Assembly (NCBI GenBank): GCA_029266945.1
Contig: JARIED010000001.1
Location: 1 to 64,000, forward strand
DNA: 64,000 nucleotides
From: Slackia sp.
GTDB taxonomy: Bacteria > Actinomycetota > Coriobacteriia > Coriobacteriales > Eggerthellaceae
Reading direction: 5' to 3'
Part shown: piece by piece, positions 17,455-26,939 of the stretch
Layout: every line of letters begins with the position of its first letter
How positions within the stretch are numbered: the first letter of the stretch is position 1
Notes under the pieces: generated by a model
What the model saw: only the letters and a program-made list of their open reading frames with translations
Told to the model about the DNA's origin: nothing
The model's database searches: none
Position numbers and translations under genes: made by a program

Positions 17455-18777
17455 CTATTTCTCATCCTCCTCGGACGCATCGACGCTGACCCAGAACTCG
17501 ACCTGGCCGATGCGCCGCGCGTCCATCGAACGGACCACGAAGCGCACGCTGACGTTTTCTTCGGCATACACCGTCTCATCGCCTGCATCGGGAATACGGT
17601 CGAACGATTCGAGCAGCAGGCCGCCGAGGGTTTCGTACTCGGTGAAGCCGTCCGGGTCAAGGCCGACGGTTTCGGCGAAATCGTCGATGGCGCAGGCGCC
17701 GGTAGTGAGGTAGTGGCCCTCGGAGACCTTCGTCAGGGTCTCGTTGTTGCTATGCACGTACTCGTCATCGTAATCGCCGATGATCTCTTCGAAAATATCG
17801 CCCATCGTGACCACGCCGGACGTGCCGCCGTGCTCGTCGACCACGATCGCGATCTTGGTCTTTTCCTTCTTGAGCAGCTGAAGAAGCTTGACCACAGGCA
17901 TGCTTTCGGGCGCGGCGACAATACGGCGGATGCGGATGTCGGCCATCGTGGCGTCGTCATCGAGGTTGCAGAGGTCCTTGATATGCACGAAGCCGACGAT
18001 GTCATCCTTATCCTTGCGATACACAGGAAAGCGCGTGAACTTGTGCTCTTCGACCACGCGCAGGTTTTCCTCGAGCGTGTCTTCGAGGCCGAGGCAAACC
18101 ATGTCGGGACGCGGAGTCATGATGGCCTCGACGTCTTTGTCGGCGATGTCGAAGATATTGTCGACGAATTCGTTCTGCTCGGAGTCGATCAGGCCGTTCT
18201 CGGTGCTTTCGTCGATCAGCAGGCGAATCTCCTCTTCGGTGTATACGTCGTGCTCGTCGGCGGGATCGTGGCCCATTAGGCGCACCACGCCATTAGTAAT
18301 TGAATTGAACAGCCACATAATCGGGTAGGTGAGGCGATAGAACCACACCAAGGGGCCAGCCGTGAACAGCGCGTATTTCTCGGTGCTGAAAATAGCAAGC
18401 GACTTGGGGATAAGTTCGCCCACCACGATATGAAGCGCCGTGACCAGGCAGAAGCCAATCGCCACCGACACAGCGAAATTCACGCTGTCGGGAACGCCGA
18501 GGAGCGTGAACAGCGGATGGAACAAAGCCGATACGGCAGGTTCGCCCAGCCAGCCAAGAGCGAGCGAAGCAAGCGTGATGCCGAGCTGGCAGGCAGAAAG
18601 ATAGGCGTTGACGTTGTTTGCGATCAGCTGGGCGTACTTGGAGCCGGGACGACCCTCTTCGACCAGCATATCGACCTGCGATTTACGCACGCGCACGAGT
18701 GAAAACTCGGCCATGACGAAAAACGCGTTCATCAGAAGGAAGAAAACAACAAGAAGCAGACTTAGCCCAATAGGCAT
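17455..18777 (-). CDS. CNNM/HlyC/CorC-family CBS-domain membrane protein
   Basis: 440 residues. The N-terminal CNNM (DUF21) transmembrane domain covers about 1-190 with the LSACQLGITLASLALGWLGEP motif. A CBS pair follows (about 205-335; TPRPDMVCL and GGTSGVVTMGDIFEEIIGD), then a C-terminal CorC/HlyC transporter-associated domain (about 350-435). These proteins act in magnesium or cobalt efflux and ion homeostasis; the old name haemolysin is historical. The start has GGAGAGAG upstream. The 5' leader contains two stable hairpins at 18821-18864. Confidence 0.9.
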   Translation of the reverse strand: MPIGLSLLLVVFFLLMNAFFVMAEFSLVRVRKSQVDMLVEEGRPGSKYAQLIANNVNAYLSACQLGITLASLALGWLGEPAVSALFHPLFTLLGVPDSVNFAVSVAIGFCLVTALHIVVGELIPKSLAIFSTEKYALFTAGPLVWFYRLTYPIMWLFNSITNGVVRLMGHDPADEHDVYTEEEIRLLIDESTENGLIDSEQNEFVDNIFDIADKDVEAIMTPRPDMVCLGLEDTLEENLRVVEEHKFTRFPVYRKDKDDIVGFVHIKDLCNLDDDATMADIRIRRIVAAPESMPVVKLLQLLKKEKTKIAIVVDEHGGTSGVVTMGDIFEEIIGDYDDEYVHSNNETLTKVSEGHYLTTGACAIDDFAETVGLDPDGFTEYETLGGLLLESFDRIPDAGDETVYAEENVSVRFVVRSMDARRIGQVEFWVSVDASEEDEK

Positions 18778-18820
18778 AGGTGAGACTCTCTCCTTTCAGG
18801 ACGGTTACAAGGGTCTCGTC

Positions 18821-18864
18821 GGAACCCGCCCCATGCGGGGTCCGGAACGGCTTGAGCAGCCGTT
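18821..18864 (-). promoter_or_regulatory. Double-hairpin leader of the CorC-type gene
   Basis: Upstream of the start are two adjacent hairpins: AACGGCT/AGCCGTT (18846-18864, 5-nt loop) and an imperfect one at 18821-18843. On the plus strand the first is followed by TTTTT and would resemble a terminator, although no plus-strand gene feeds it. It could be a cis-regulatory leader; I do not recognise a known riboswitch core. Confidence 0.35.
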
Positions 18865-18983
18865 TTTCAATACCTGCAAATGATACCTGAACAGTAGCCC
18901 CTCTAGCATCGGGAATGCTTGTTAGCGCAATCCGTCACCAATCGGATACATGTTGAAACATACAGACGAAACGCGAGAGGCGC

Positions 18984-19853
18984 TCAACGCATGTATTTCA
19001 GCGTGTCCGCGGAATCGAGCGCGCTGCGCCGTTTCTCGTCGGAATGACCGACGGGCTCCTCTTCATACAGGGCGCCGTCATCGCGCTCGACACTCCTGCC
19101 GCGCATGCGGCGGCGTTCTTTCTTGCCGCCGCCCAGAAACAGTGCGCGAACTACGCAGGCGAACCATTTGAACGGGCGCGAGACATATCGCGTCAAGTCG
19201 ACCGGATCGTCGCCCGTGCGCCAGTCGAAATACACGCTGGCATAACGAAGCACCAGCACAGTAAGCACGCAAAGGACCGCCGATGCCGCAGGGTCGACGC
19301 CGAGTTCGACGAAGAACACGTACGCGAACGATCCGCCGAGCGCGGCGACCGCATAATAATTGCTGGATTTGAAAATGCCCGGGACCTCGCCCACGAACGA
19401 ATCGCGGATGGCTCCGCCGCCCACGCCCACGATGGCGCCCAAAACGACCGACATCACAACGCCGCTGCCGCAATCGAATGCCTTGCTGGCGCCCGCCACG
19501 GCGTACAACGCCACAGAAAGCGTGTCGCACAGAAAGATAAGCGAAGGAAGGTGGCGGAAAATGCTCTGAAAGTAGAACACGAAAAAGCACAAGCCTACGC
19601 ACAGCAGGAACAGATACGGGTGCATCATGAAATACACGCCTTCGTCCTGAAGAAGAAAATCGCGCAGGATACCGCCGCCGTAGGCGGTCAGCAAGCCGCA
19701 CACCGTGGTGCCCACGATGTCGAGCTTGCGGTCGCACGCGAACATCGCACCCGTGACCACGCCCACTACGACGGCGAAGTAATCAATGAATGCCGGCACG
19801 ACGCCGCCCGAAGCGGTGATGCGCTCAGCGAACCATACGAAGATATCGTCCAA
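18984..19853 (-). CDS. TRIC (UPF0126, YadS-like) family cation channel
   Basis: About 289 residues with two tandem UPF0126 repeats of three transmembrane helices each. Both carry the glycine-rich signature: GGGILRDFLL in the first and GGGAIRDSFVG in the second. The family forms trimeric monovalent-cation channels. A charged tail of about 70 residues follows the membrane part. I propose TTG at 19851-19853, preceded by AGAGGCGG; a GTG 12 codons upstream (19889) also fits the frame but lies inside the hairpin at 19882-19913. The start is therefore uncertain. Confidence 0.85.
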   Translation of the reverse strand: MDDIFVWFAERITASGGVVPAFIDYFAVVVGVVTGAMFACDRKLDIVGTTVCGLLTAYGGGILRDFLLQDEGVYFMMHPYLFLLCVGLCFFVFYFQSIFRHLPSLIFLCDTLSVALYAVAGASKAFDCGSGVVMSVVLGAIVGVGGGAIRDSFVGEVPGIFKSSNYYAVAALGGSFAYVFFVELGVDPAASAVLCVLTVLVLRYASVYFDWRTGDDPVDLTRYVSRPFKWFACVVRALFLGGGKKERRRMRGRSVERDDGALYEEEPVGHSDEKRRSALDSADTLKYMR

Positions 19854-19881
19854 CTTTCCGCCTCTCACGAGCACGAAACGA

Positions 19882-19913
19882 GCCGACACGGCAGCAATTG
19901 CGGCCGTGTCGGC
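19882..19913 (-). terminator. Hairpin after the TsaB-RimI-TsaD gene
   Basis: Perfect 11-bp stem GCCGACACGGC / GCCGTGTCGGC with a 10-nt loop, 36 nt past the stop at 19949. The tail is TCGTTTC on the minus strand, so it is a weak terminator and may let some transcription through to the TRIC gene. Confidence 0.55.
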
Positions 19914-19948
19914 ATCTTAGCACGTCGAAATGATGGAAATACTTCAGC

Positions 19949-22357
19949 CTAATACGCTTCGTCGAGCGGAGCATGGGCTTTCACATCAAGCGACCAATCG
20001 GCGAATTTACCCTGTTTATAGCGGTCGTGTGCCACGAGCGCGATCATGGCGGCCTGGTCGCCGCAAGCCGAAAGGGGCGGCATGGAAAGACGCACGCCGC
20101 GCTTCTTGCAGGCCTTTTCGTAAGCCGCGCGCAGGCCCGGGTTGGCAGACACGCCGCCGCCCACGCAGAACTCGCGAGCGCCCGTTTCATCGAGCGCCGC
20201 CATGGCCTTTTTCACCTGTACGTCCACCACAGCCTGCTGGAAGCTCGCAGCGATGTCGGGCATGTTCAGCTCGCGGCCCGCCTGCTGCTCTTTCTGTATA
20301 TAAGTGGTCACCGCGGTTTTGAGGCCCGACAGGCTGAAGCACAGGTCGCCCGAATGCATAAGCGCGCGCGGGAAATCGATCGCCTTCGGATTTCCCTTGG
20401 CCGCCAGCTTGCTGATGATCGGGCCGCCAGGATACCCCAGGCCGAGCGCCTTGGCCACCTTGTCGAAGGCCTCGCCCACCGCGTCGTCGATCGTCGATCC
20501 CATGGTGACGTAATCGCCCCAGTCGCGCACATGCACGAGCATGGTGTGGCCGCCCGACACGAGCGAGACCACCATAGGCGGCTGAATGTCGGGCGTGGCG
20601 ATCCTGTTCGCATACAAGTGGCCCTCGAGGTGATTCACCGCGATCAGAGGCAAATCTGCGCCCCATGCAGCGCCCTTGGCGAAGGCGACGCCCACCACGA
20701 GCGCGCCAACCAGGCCGGGGGCATAAGTCACCGCAACCGCATCCAAGTCGCGCCAGCGCAGGCCGCGACGGCCCAGGCTGCGCGATGCCGATTCCAGGCA
20801 TTCGTCACATACTCCGCAGATGGCCTCGATATGCTTGCGGCTGGCGATTTCGGGAACCACGCCGCCGAAGCGCGAATGGAAATCGATCTGCGAAGCAACC
20901 ACGTCGGACAAAAGCACGCCCGAACCATCCACTACGGAGGCGGCCGTTTCGTCGCACGAGCTCTCGATGGCCAAGATCAGCGGATGATCCACAGTATCGG
21001 CGGCGCCCGCCTGATCGCAGACGTCGGAAACGCCCGCCACATCGTCGACATGCAGGCGCATGCCCGCCACATCGCGGCGCGCCTCGGGCAAGGGGCCGCT
21101 CATAATGACCGCATCTTCGCGGTCGCTGTAGTAATGCGGACGCGTGCCGATATTCGCCAAGCCCATGCGCTCGTAGAACGTCTGGGCGCCGGCGTTGGAG
21201 GCGCGCACCTCGAGCGTCATCTCCATGGCACCCAGGTTGCGCGCGTCAGAGGCCACCAGGGCGATCAGCTCGGCGGCAATGCCACGGCGGCGGTATGCGG
21301 GATCGGTCGCGATTTTAAGAATCTGCACCTGGCCGTCCACGACCCAACCGCCGCAATAGCCCACAAGCGAGTGCTCGTCGAAGGCAGCCCACCAGGTGCG
21401 GTCCTTACGAGGCAGCTCATCGGCCACAAGCGCGGCTTTCCATGCATCGCTTCCCATAGTCATCTGCTCGAGGCGCGCCACGTCGTCCGCATGGGCCGCA
21501 TCGAGCGGACGGTAATCGATCGGGGCGGCATCCTGCGAGCCCTCGAACAGCTGCACGCCGGTGCGCAAGTTCTTGCCGCCGCCCTCTTTCGCCAAGCGGA
21601 TGCGCTCGTTTTCCTCGGCGTCGGACAGGCGCGTATACACAGGCAGCAGCGTGGCGGGATCGGCGCCCATGCGCTCGGCCAAAAGCAGGCCTCGGCCGCT
21701 AACAACCCACAGGGATTCGTCGGCAACGGCACCCAGAGGCTCGAAGACATCGGCGTATTTCACCAGGCCATCGCCCAAAACAGCATCAAATCGACACGCG
21801 TCGGCGCGCTCGCCGAGAGCCTGCAGGGCCTCGGCCGCCCACGCAGGGGCATCGACCGCCTTGACCACGGCATCGGCGGTCAGGCGCGAAACGCCCGGCT
21901 CGCCGATGTCGAACAGCACGGGATAGACCTCTTTGCGCATAGCGTCGGCGACAATCAACACGCGGCCGCGCACGCCCTGCGCCCACGCATTCCAGGCCAC
22001 GGCGTCGAGTGTTGAAACGCCGAACAGCGGCACCTCCAACGCTGACGCGGCGCCTTTCGCAGTGGCCATGCAGATGCGCACGCCCGTAAAGCTTCCAGGA
22101 CCGCGGCCGCATACCACAGCGGCGATCATGTCCTTCGAAACGCCCGCCTCGGCCAGCACGTCATCGACCAGGGAGAGCAGCACGGTGTTGCTTGCACGAT
22201 GCGCCTCGACCTCGCGCACGGCCACGATGTCGGCCATCGCGCACGGCTGTCTCAACGCCGCGATGTCGTCGCGCAGCGAAGCGTCGACGCGGCCGATGCC
22301 GACGGCCACCACTTCGTTGGCTGTGTCGAACGCCAGGATATATGCATGTTCAGCCAT
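19949..22357 (-). CDS. TsaB-RimI-TsaD fusion: tRNA t6A37 synthesis plus N-acetyltransferase
   Basis: Single 802-residue protein made of three normally separate proteins. Residues 1 to about 290 are TsaB (AYILAFDTANE, CGRGPGSFTGVRI), the partner subunit of TsaD. Residues about 295-430 are a GNAT acetyltransferase like RimI (IATDPAYRRRGIAAELIAL, NAGAQTFYERMGL). Residues about 458-802 are TsaD (LAIESSCDETAAS; metal-binding NHLEGHLYA; GGGVSANPGLR). TsaB and TsaD build threonylcarbamoyl-adenosine at position 37 of ANN-decoding tRNAs. The linkers are in frame with no stop. GGAGG lies 9 nt before the ATG at 22357. tsaE and tsaC are not in the window. Confidence 0.95.
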   Translation of the reverse strand: MAEHAYILAFDTANEVVAVGIGRVDASLRDDIAALRQPCAMADIVAVREVEAHRASNTVLLSLVDDVLAEAGVSKDMIAAVVCGRGPGSFTGVRICMATAKGAASALEVPLFGVSTLDAVAWNAWAQGVRGRVLIVADAMRKEVYPVLFDIGEPGVSRLTADAVVKAVDAPAWAAEALQALGERADACRFDAVLGDGLVKYADVFEPLGAVADESLWVVSGRGLLLAERMGADPATLLPVYTRLSDAEENERIRLAKEGGGKNLRTGVQLFEGSQDAAPIDYRPLDAAHADDVARLEQMTMGSDAWKAALVADELPRKDRTWWAAFDEHSLVGYCGGWVVDGQVQILKIATDPAYRRRGIAAELIALVASDARNLGAMEMTLEVRASNAGAQTFYERMGLANIGTRPHYYSDREDAVIMSGPLPEARRDVAGMRLHVDDVAGVSDVCDQAGAADTVDHPLILAIESSCDETAASVVDGSGVLLSDVVASQIDFHSRFGGVVPEIASRKHIEAICGVCDECLESASRSLGRRGLRWRDLDAVAVTYAPGLVGALVVGVAFAKGAAWGADLPLIAVNHLEGHLYANRIATPDIQPPMVVSLVSGGHTMLVHVRDWGDYVTMGSTIDDAVGEAFDKVAKALGLGYPGGPIISKLAAKGNPKAIDFPRALMHSGDLCFSLSGLKTAVTTYIQKEQQAGRELNMPDIAASFQQAVVDVQVKKAMAALDETGAREFCVGGGVSANPGLRAAYEKACKKRGVRLSMPPLSACGDQAAMIALVAHDRYKQGKFADWSLDVKAHAPLDEAY

Positions 22358-22774
22358 CGCCGAAACCCTCCGAATTCTTCGAGCGCGCAGGCAAGCGCGA
22401 AAACGCCGCGCGCCGCGGCGCCGAGACCTTACGGCCCGAGCGCGGCGGCTGCACGGCAAGACGGTACAACGAAAGACCAGCGGGCGCTGCGGCTTTGCTG
22501 CGCGCCAGGCCGGTCAAAACGATACGGATTTTACAACGCCCCTCGCACGTAGGCGCGCCAATCGACGTGATTGCGCACATAATCAAGAACTTCCAGCGCT
22601 GGTGTCGGGCTGTTCTTTCGAATGCCTCGCTCTCGTCGGAAGCTGAGCCGAGGGGCCGGAATCCGTTCAGGACGAAGCGCAGCGGAGGGCCCTCACGAGA
22701 ACGGGCGCCGGCTGCGACATGCCGGCGCCCGTTCTCGCGTTTGCACGCATATATACAGTTAGTCCTTGCGTCCC
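22358..22774. other. Gap between the t6A fusion gene and bioY
   Basis: 417 nt without a supported gene. It holds the strong hairpin at 22696-22737 and presumably the promoter of the minus-strand TsaB-RimI-TsaD gene. I see no convincing -35/-10 pair; TAAAAT near 22530 is a possible -10. Confidence 0.5.
22696..22737 (-). terminator. 17-bp perfect hairpin after bioY
   Basis: Arms CGAGAACGGGCGCCGGC (22696-22712) and its exact complement (22721-22737) with an 8-nt loop, 38 nt past the bioY stop. It has no U-run on either strand, so it may be an RNA-protecting or Rho-assisted end rather than a classical terminator. Confidence 0.55.
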
Positions 22775-23353
22775 CTACGCCTTGTGCTGCGCGGCGCGAA
22801 AGGCGGGCACGGCGCTTTCGACCGTCTGGGCCAACGCCACGCCGACGAACAGCTTGATGGCGTCGAGCACGATGAAAGGCGCAATGCCCGCAGCGAACGC
22901 CGCCACCGGGCCCATGCCCGTCAACACCATGAGCTGAATCCAGCCGCACAGATACGACACCAAAAGCAGCACCAGGGCGCCCGCGCCGGCGCGGACCGCG
23001 CGCATGGCCTTGCCCTCAGGACGACGCCATGCCTTGAACAGCAGCACCGCCAGAATGGCGCCGATGCCGAAGCCGATCAGGAAACCGCCCGTCGGGCCCA
23101 CGATGGACGCCAAGCCGCCCCTCATGCCCGAAAACACCGGCACGCCCACGGCGCCCAAAGCCAGGTAGCCGAAAATGCTGATCAAAGCCTGGCGTGCGGG
23201 GAACAGCGTCACGATGAACACCAGAACCATGGTCTGCAGCGTGAACGGCACCGGGCCGAGCGGCACGGTGACCCACGCGCTCACGGCCAGAAGCGCGATG
23301 GCCAGACCGCAGAACGCGACCGTTTCGGTTCGCTTGAGCGTCGTATTCTTCAT
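22775..23353 (-). CDS. bioY: BioY-family biotin transporter (ECF S component)
   Basis: Substrate-binding membrane component of an energy-coupling-factor transporter for biotin, 192 residues with six predicted helices. Family features are PLGPVPFTLQTMVLVFIVTLFP near 32-53, GAVGVPVFSGMRGGLASIVGPTGGFLIGF near 68-96, and the C-terminal PFIVLDAIKLFVGVALA. The ATG at 23351-23353 follows GAGGGGGA. No ECF ATPase or biotin synthesis gene is beside it, so it probably shares the energising module with other S components. It is divergent from ade. Confidence 0.92.
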   Translation of the reverse strand: MKNTTLKRTETVAFCGLAIALLAVSAWVTVPLGPVPFTLQTMVLVFIVTLFPARQALISIFGYLALGAVGVPVFSGMRGGLASIVGPTGGFLIGFGIGAILAVLLFKAWRRPEGKAMRAVRAGAGALVLLLVSYLCGWIQLMVLTGMGPVAAFAAGIAPFIVLDAIKLFVGVALAQTVESAVPAFRAAQHKA

Positions 23354-23512
23354 AGGACATTCCCCCTCTTTCGCACTATCGAAACGCGAGAAATTGTAAC
23401 ACTTTAGCACGCGATAGCAAAAACGGCATGCAAACGGAATGAAGCGCGCGATCTGCGCCGCATCTGCGACCGAGGGCGCGTATGATGGCCACGACGGTGA
23501 AAGGAGCCCCCC

Positions 23513-25336
23513 ATGATCAACCGATTCTGCACGATGCCGCTGTGGGAATGCAGCGCAACCCTTGCCGATGCGGCCCTGGGCCGCACGCCCGCCGAAACCG
23601 TGATCCGCAATGCGCGCCTGATCAACGTGAACACGCGCGAAATCATCGACGGCATGGACGTGGCCGTTTCGTGCGGACGCATCGCCTATATAGGAGATGC
23701 GTCGCACTGCATCGGCGACGACACGCGCATCATCGAAGCAGACGGCCGCTATCTGGCACCAGGCTTTCTGGACGGGCACATCCATGTGGAATCGTCCATG
23801 ATGGGCGCGGCGCAGTATGCCCGCGCGGTGGTGGCCCACGGCACCGTGGGAATCTACTGGGATCCGCACGAAGTGGCCAACGTCACGGGCCTCGCCGGCG
23901 TGAAAGCCATGGTAGAAGACGTGCGCCGCACGCCGCTCAAAGCCATGGTGACCACCCCGTCGTGCGTGCCCGCCGTTCCCGGACTCGAAGACACCGGCAG
24001 CGCGATCGGCCCCGACGACATCGCCGAAAGCATGACGTGGGACTGCGTGGTGGGCCTCGGCGAGATGATGAACTTCCCCGGCGTGCTTGCGGGCGACGCC
24101 CATCCGCTGGCCGAGATAGAAGCGACCCTGAAAGCGGACGGCTGCGTGACGGGCCACTATTCCGTTCCCGAAACCGACCGCGGACTGAATGCCTATATCG
24201 CCGCAGGCATCCGCTGCTGTCACGAATCGACGCGCGCCGAAGACGCGCTCGCCAAGGCGCGCCTTGGCCAATATGCCCAGCTGCGCGAAGGCTCCGCCTG
24301 GCGCGACCTGGCCCAGCTGGCGCCCGCCATCGCCGACGGGCGCGTTGACACCCGCTTCTTCAACCTGATATCGGACGACACGCACCCCAACACGCTGGTC
24401 GAATACGGCCACCTCGACCACATCCTGCGCCGCGCCGTGCAAGAAGGCATCGACGCGCTCACGGCGCTGCAGATGGTCACCATCAACACGGCCACGTGTT
24501 TCCATATGGAGCACGAACTGGGAAGCATCGCCCCCGGCAAGTGCGCCGACATGGTGCTCTTCTCCAGCCTGACCGACTTCGACGTTTCGCTCGTCATGAT
24601 CGACGGCGAAGTGGCGGCCGAAAACGGCAAGGCGGCCTTCGACGTGGAACCCTTCGACTACCCCGCCTGGATGACCGACACCATGCATATAGGCGAAACC
24701 ATCACGGCGGGCACCTTCCGCATTCCCGCGACGACGGCCGACGGACGCGCGATCGAAAACGGGTCTGCGCGCGTGCGCGTCATGAAGGCGCTTTCGGGTC
24801 GCGTAAACAACGTCGAACGGTTCTTCGAGATGCCCGTCGAACACGGCGCGATCGAGGCCGACGCGAAACGCGATGTGCTGAAAGCATTCGTTTTCGAACG
24901 CCACAACGCCACCAAGACGCACGGATGCGGCCTGGTTTCAGGCTTCGGCATCGAAGGCGCATTCGCCCAGACCGTGGCTCACGACGCGCACAATCTGCTG
25001 GTGGTGGGAAGCAACGACGAAGATATGGCGTTGGCCGCCAACACGCTGATAGCCTGCGGCGGCGGCGCGGCGGCCGTGCGCAACGGCAAGGTCCTAGGGC
25101 TGGTCGAGCTTCCCGTGGCAGGCCTCATGAGCACGCTTCCGCTCGAAGACGTAGCCGCCCAGGTGGCAGGACTCGAGCGCGCGTGGAAGCAGATGGGCTG
25201 CGCCATGCCGTCGCCCTTCATGACAATGGCTTTGCTCTCGCTCGCCTGCATTCCCGAGCTACGTCTGACCAACCGCGGGCTGGTGGATTGCCGCACCTTC
25301 GAGTTCGTACCCCTCGTGGTCGACGAAATTCGATAA
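23513..25336 (+). CDS. ade: Adenine deaminase
   Basis: Converts adenine to hypoxanthine and ammonia in purine salvage; an amidohydrolase-superfamily enzyme of 607 residues. Metal ligands are visible in PGFLDGHIHVESSMM. The family-specific WDPHEVANV, VGLGEMMNFPGVL and a C-terminal domain with CGGGAAAVRNGKVLGLVELPVAGLMS complete it. AAAGGAG precedes the ATG. It is transcribed alone and ends in a bidirectional hairpin shared with argH. Confidence 0.96.
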   Translation: MINRFCTMPLWECSATLADAALGRTPAETVIRNARLINVNTREIIDGMDVAVSCGRIAYIGDASHCIGDDTRIIEADGRYLAPGFLDGHIHVESSMMGAAQYARAVVAHGTVGIYWDPHEVANVTGLAGVKAMVEDVRRTPLKAMVTTPSCVPAVPGLEDTGSAIGPDDIAESMTWDCVVGLGEMMNFPGVLAGDAHPLAEIEATLKADGCVTGHYSVPETDRGLNAYIAAGIRCCHESTRAEDALAKARLGQYAQLREGSAWRDLAQLAPAIADGRVDTRFFNLISDDTHPNTLVEYGHLDHILRRAVQEGIDALTALQMVTINTATCFHMEHELGSIAPGKCADMVLFSSLTDFDVSLVMIDGEVAAENGKAAFDVEPFDYPAWMTDTMHIGETITAGTFRIPATTADGRAIENGSARVRVMKALSGRVNNVERFFEMPVEHGAIEADAKRDVLKAFVFERHNATKTHGCGLVSGFGIEGAFAQTVAHDAHNLLVVGSNDEDMALAANTLIACGGGAAAVRNGKVLGLVELPVAGLMSTLPLEDVAAQVAGLERAWKQMGCAMPSPFMTMALLSLACIPELRLTNRGLVDCRTFEFVPLVVDEIR

Positions 25337-25350
25337 ACGACGCGAAACGA

Positions 25351-25387
25351 AACGACGCCTCCGCGGCCGATGCGCGGAGGCGTCGTT
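25351..25387. terminator. Bidirectional terminator between ade and argH
   Basis: Perfect 15-bp stem (25351-25365 with 25373-25387) and a 7-nt loop between convergent genes. AAC/GTT at the stem ends gives only short U-runs on both strands, but the stem is very stable. Confidence 0.75.
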
Positions 25388-25464
25388 GCTTCAACGGCCT
25401 GCGAAAGCGACCTAGAATCTTCAGTTTCCGCAGGCCATATGCCCCTCATCCGTATCGGCGCGCC

Positions 25465-26856
25465 TTACGCGAGCGACGCTTCGTCGGCGTCGAGGGCCGC
25501 GGCGGCTTCTTCCAGCTGGACGCGGACGGCGTCATGGCCGGTGCCGCCGTAGGTGGTGCGGGCCGCCACGATGGCATCGATATCGAGCTCGCCCGCGATG
25601 TCGTCCTCGAACAGGTCGCTTGCACTCTTGAGCTGCTCGAGCGTCAGGTCCTCGAGGCCGCAGCCCTCGGTTTCGCACAGCAAGACCAGACGTCCCACCA
25701 CTGCGTGGGCCTCGCGGAACGGCATGCCGTTCTTCGCCAGATAGTCGGCCACGTCGGTGGCGGCCATGAAACCCTGGCCCGACGCCTTGCGCATGGCGGC
25801 CTCGTTGAGCTCCATGGTCTCGATCATGCCGCCCATGCACAGCATGCAGTCGTGCAGGGTCTTCGCGGCGTCAATCGCACCCTCCTTGCATTCCTGCAAG
25901 TCCTTGTTATAGGCGAGCGGCAGCGACTTCATGGTGACCAGTAGGCCCACCAGATCACCCACCACGCGGCCCATCTTTCCACGCGTCAGCTCGGCGAAGT
26001 CGGGGTTCTTCTTCTGCGGCATAATCGAGCTGCCAGTCGAGAAGGCGTCGGAAAGCGTGATGAAGGAATACTCCGACGAGGACCACAGAATGATTTCCTC
26101 GCACAGACGCGACAGATGCATCATCGACACGCTGCAGGCGTATTCCAAATCGAGCAGGTAATCGCGGTCGGACACGGCGTCGAGCGAATTGGGAATCGCG
26201 TGGTCGAAGTCCAGAAGCTCGCTGGTCATGGCACGATCGAGCGAATACGTGGTGCCCGCCAGCGCGGCCGAGCCCAGCGGGTTCGCGTCGGCGGCGTCGT
26301 AGGCCGCGGACAGGCGTGCGAAGTCGCGCGTGAACATCCAGAAATACGCCAGCATGTGATGGCTGAATAGCACAGGCTGGGCATGCTGCAGATGCGTGTA
26401 GCCCGGCATGACCACGCCGAAGTGGGCCTTGGCCTTCTCGACCAGCACGTGACGCAGCGCGATGCTGCCCTCCATCAGCGATGCGAGCAGCTCCTTCGCA
26501 TAGAGGCGCAGGTCGGTGGCAACCTGGTCGTTACGCGAACGACCCGTGTGCAGACGCGCGCCGGCCGCGCCGATATCGGCGATAAGCGACGCTTCGACCG
26601 CCATGTGGATGTCTTCGTCGTTCACGTCGAAAACGAACGAACCGTCGTCCATGCGCTCCTTCACAGCCGCAAGGCCCGCGTCGATCGCCGCCGCGTCCTC
26701 GGCGGAAATGACGCCCTGCGCGGCAAGCATTTTCGCATGGGCGCGCGAACCTGCGATGTCGTGCGCGTACATGTTCTTGTCAACCTCGAGCGAAGCGCCG
26801 AATTCCTGCGTGAAGGCGTCAACGCCTCCGACGAACCTTCCCGACCACAGTGCCAT
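25465..26856 (-). CDS. argH: Argininosuccinate lyase
   Basis: Last step of arginine synthesis: argininosuccinate to arginine and fumarate. 463 residues, the usual length. The start MALWSGRFVGG is typical. The catalytic signature loop GSSIMPQKKNPD lies near 279-290, and HTGRSRNDQVATDLRLY near 102-118. It is 83 nt downstream of argG on the same strand with AAAGG before the ATG, so argG-argH form an operon controlled by the argG leader. Confidence 0.97.
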   Translation of the reverse strand: MALWSGRFVGGVDAFTQEFGASLEVDKNMYAHDIAGSRAHAKMLAAQGVISAEDAAAIDAGLAAVKERMDDGSFVFDVNDEDIHMAVEASLIADIGAAGARLHTGRSRNDQVATDLRLYAKELLASLMEGSIALRHVLVEKAKAHFGVVMPGYTHLQHAQPVLFSHHMLAYFWMFTRDFARLSAAYDAADANPLGSAALAGTTYSLDRAMTSELLDFDHAIPNSLDAVSDRDYLLDLEYACSVSMMHLSRLCEEIILWSSSEYSFITLSDAFSTGSSIMPQKKNPDFAELTRGKMGRVVGDLVGLLVTMKSLPLAYNKDLQECKEGAIDAAKTLHDCMLCMGGMIETMELNEAAMRKASGQGFMAATDVADYLAKNGMPFREAHAVVGRLVLLCETEGCGLEDLTLEQLKSASDLFEDDIAGELDIDAIVAARTTYGGTGHDAVRVQLEEAAAALDADEASLA

Positions 26857-26939
26857 TGTTCAGACCTTTCCCTACCATGCCCTACATGGTTTCTTTCAGA
26901 TAGTTTCAATATTGACGAGGCATTTTATCGAACTGCACG

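Noticed and set aside
23351-23512. BirA operator between bioY and ade
   Set aside because: Sequence near 23395 (TTGTAACACTTTAGC) only partly resembles half of the known TTGTTAAC-type site and has no matching second half.
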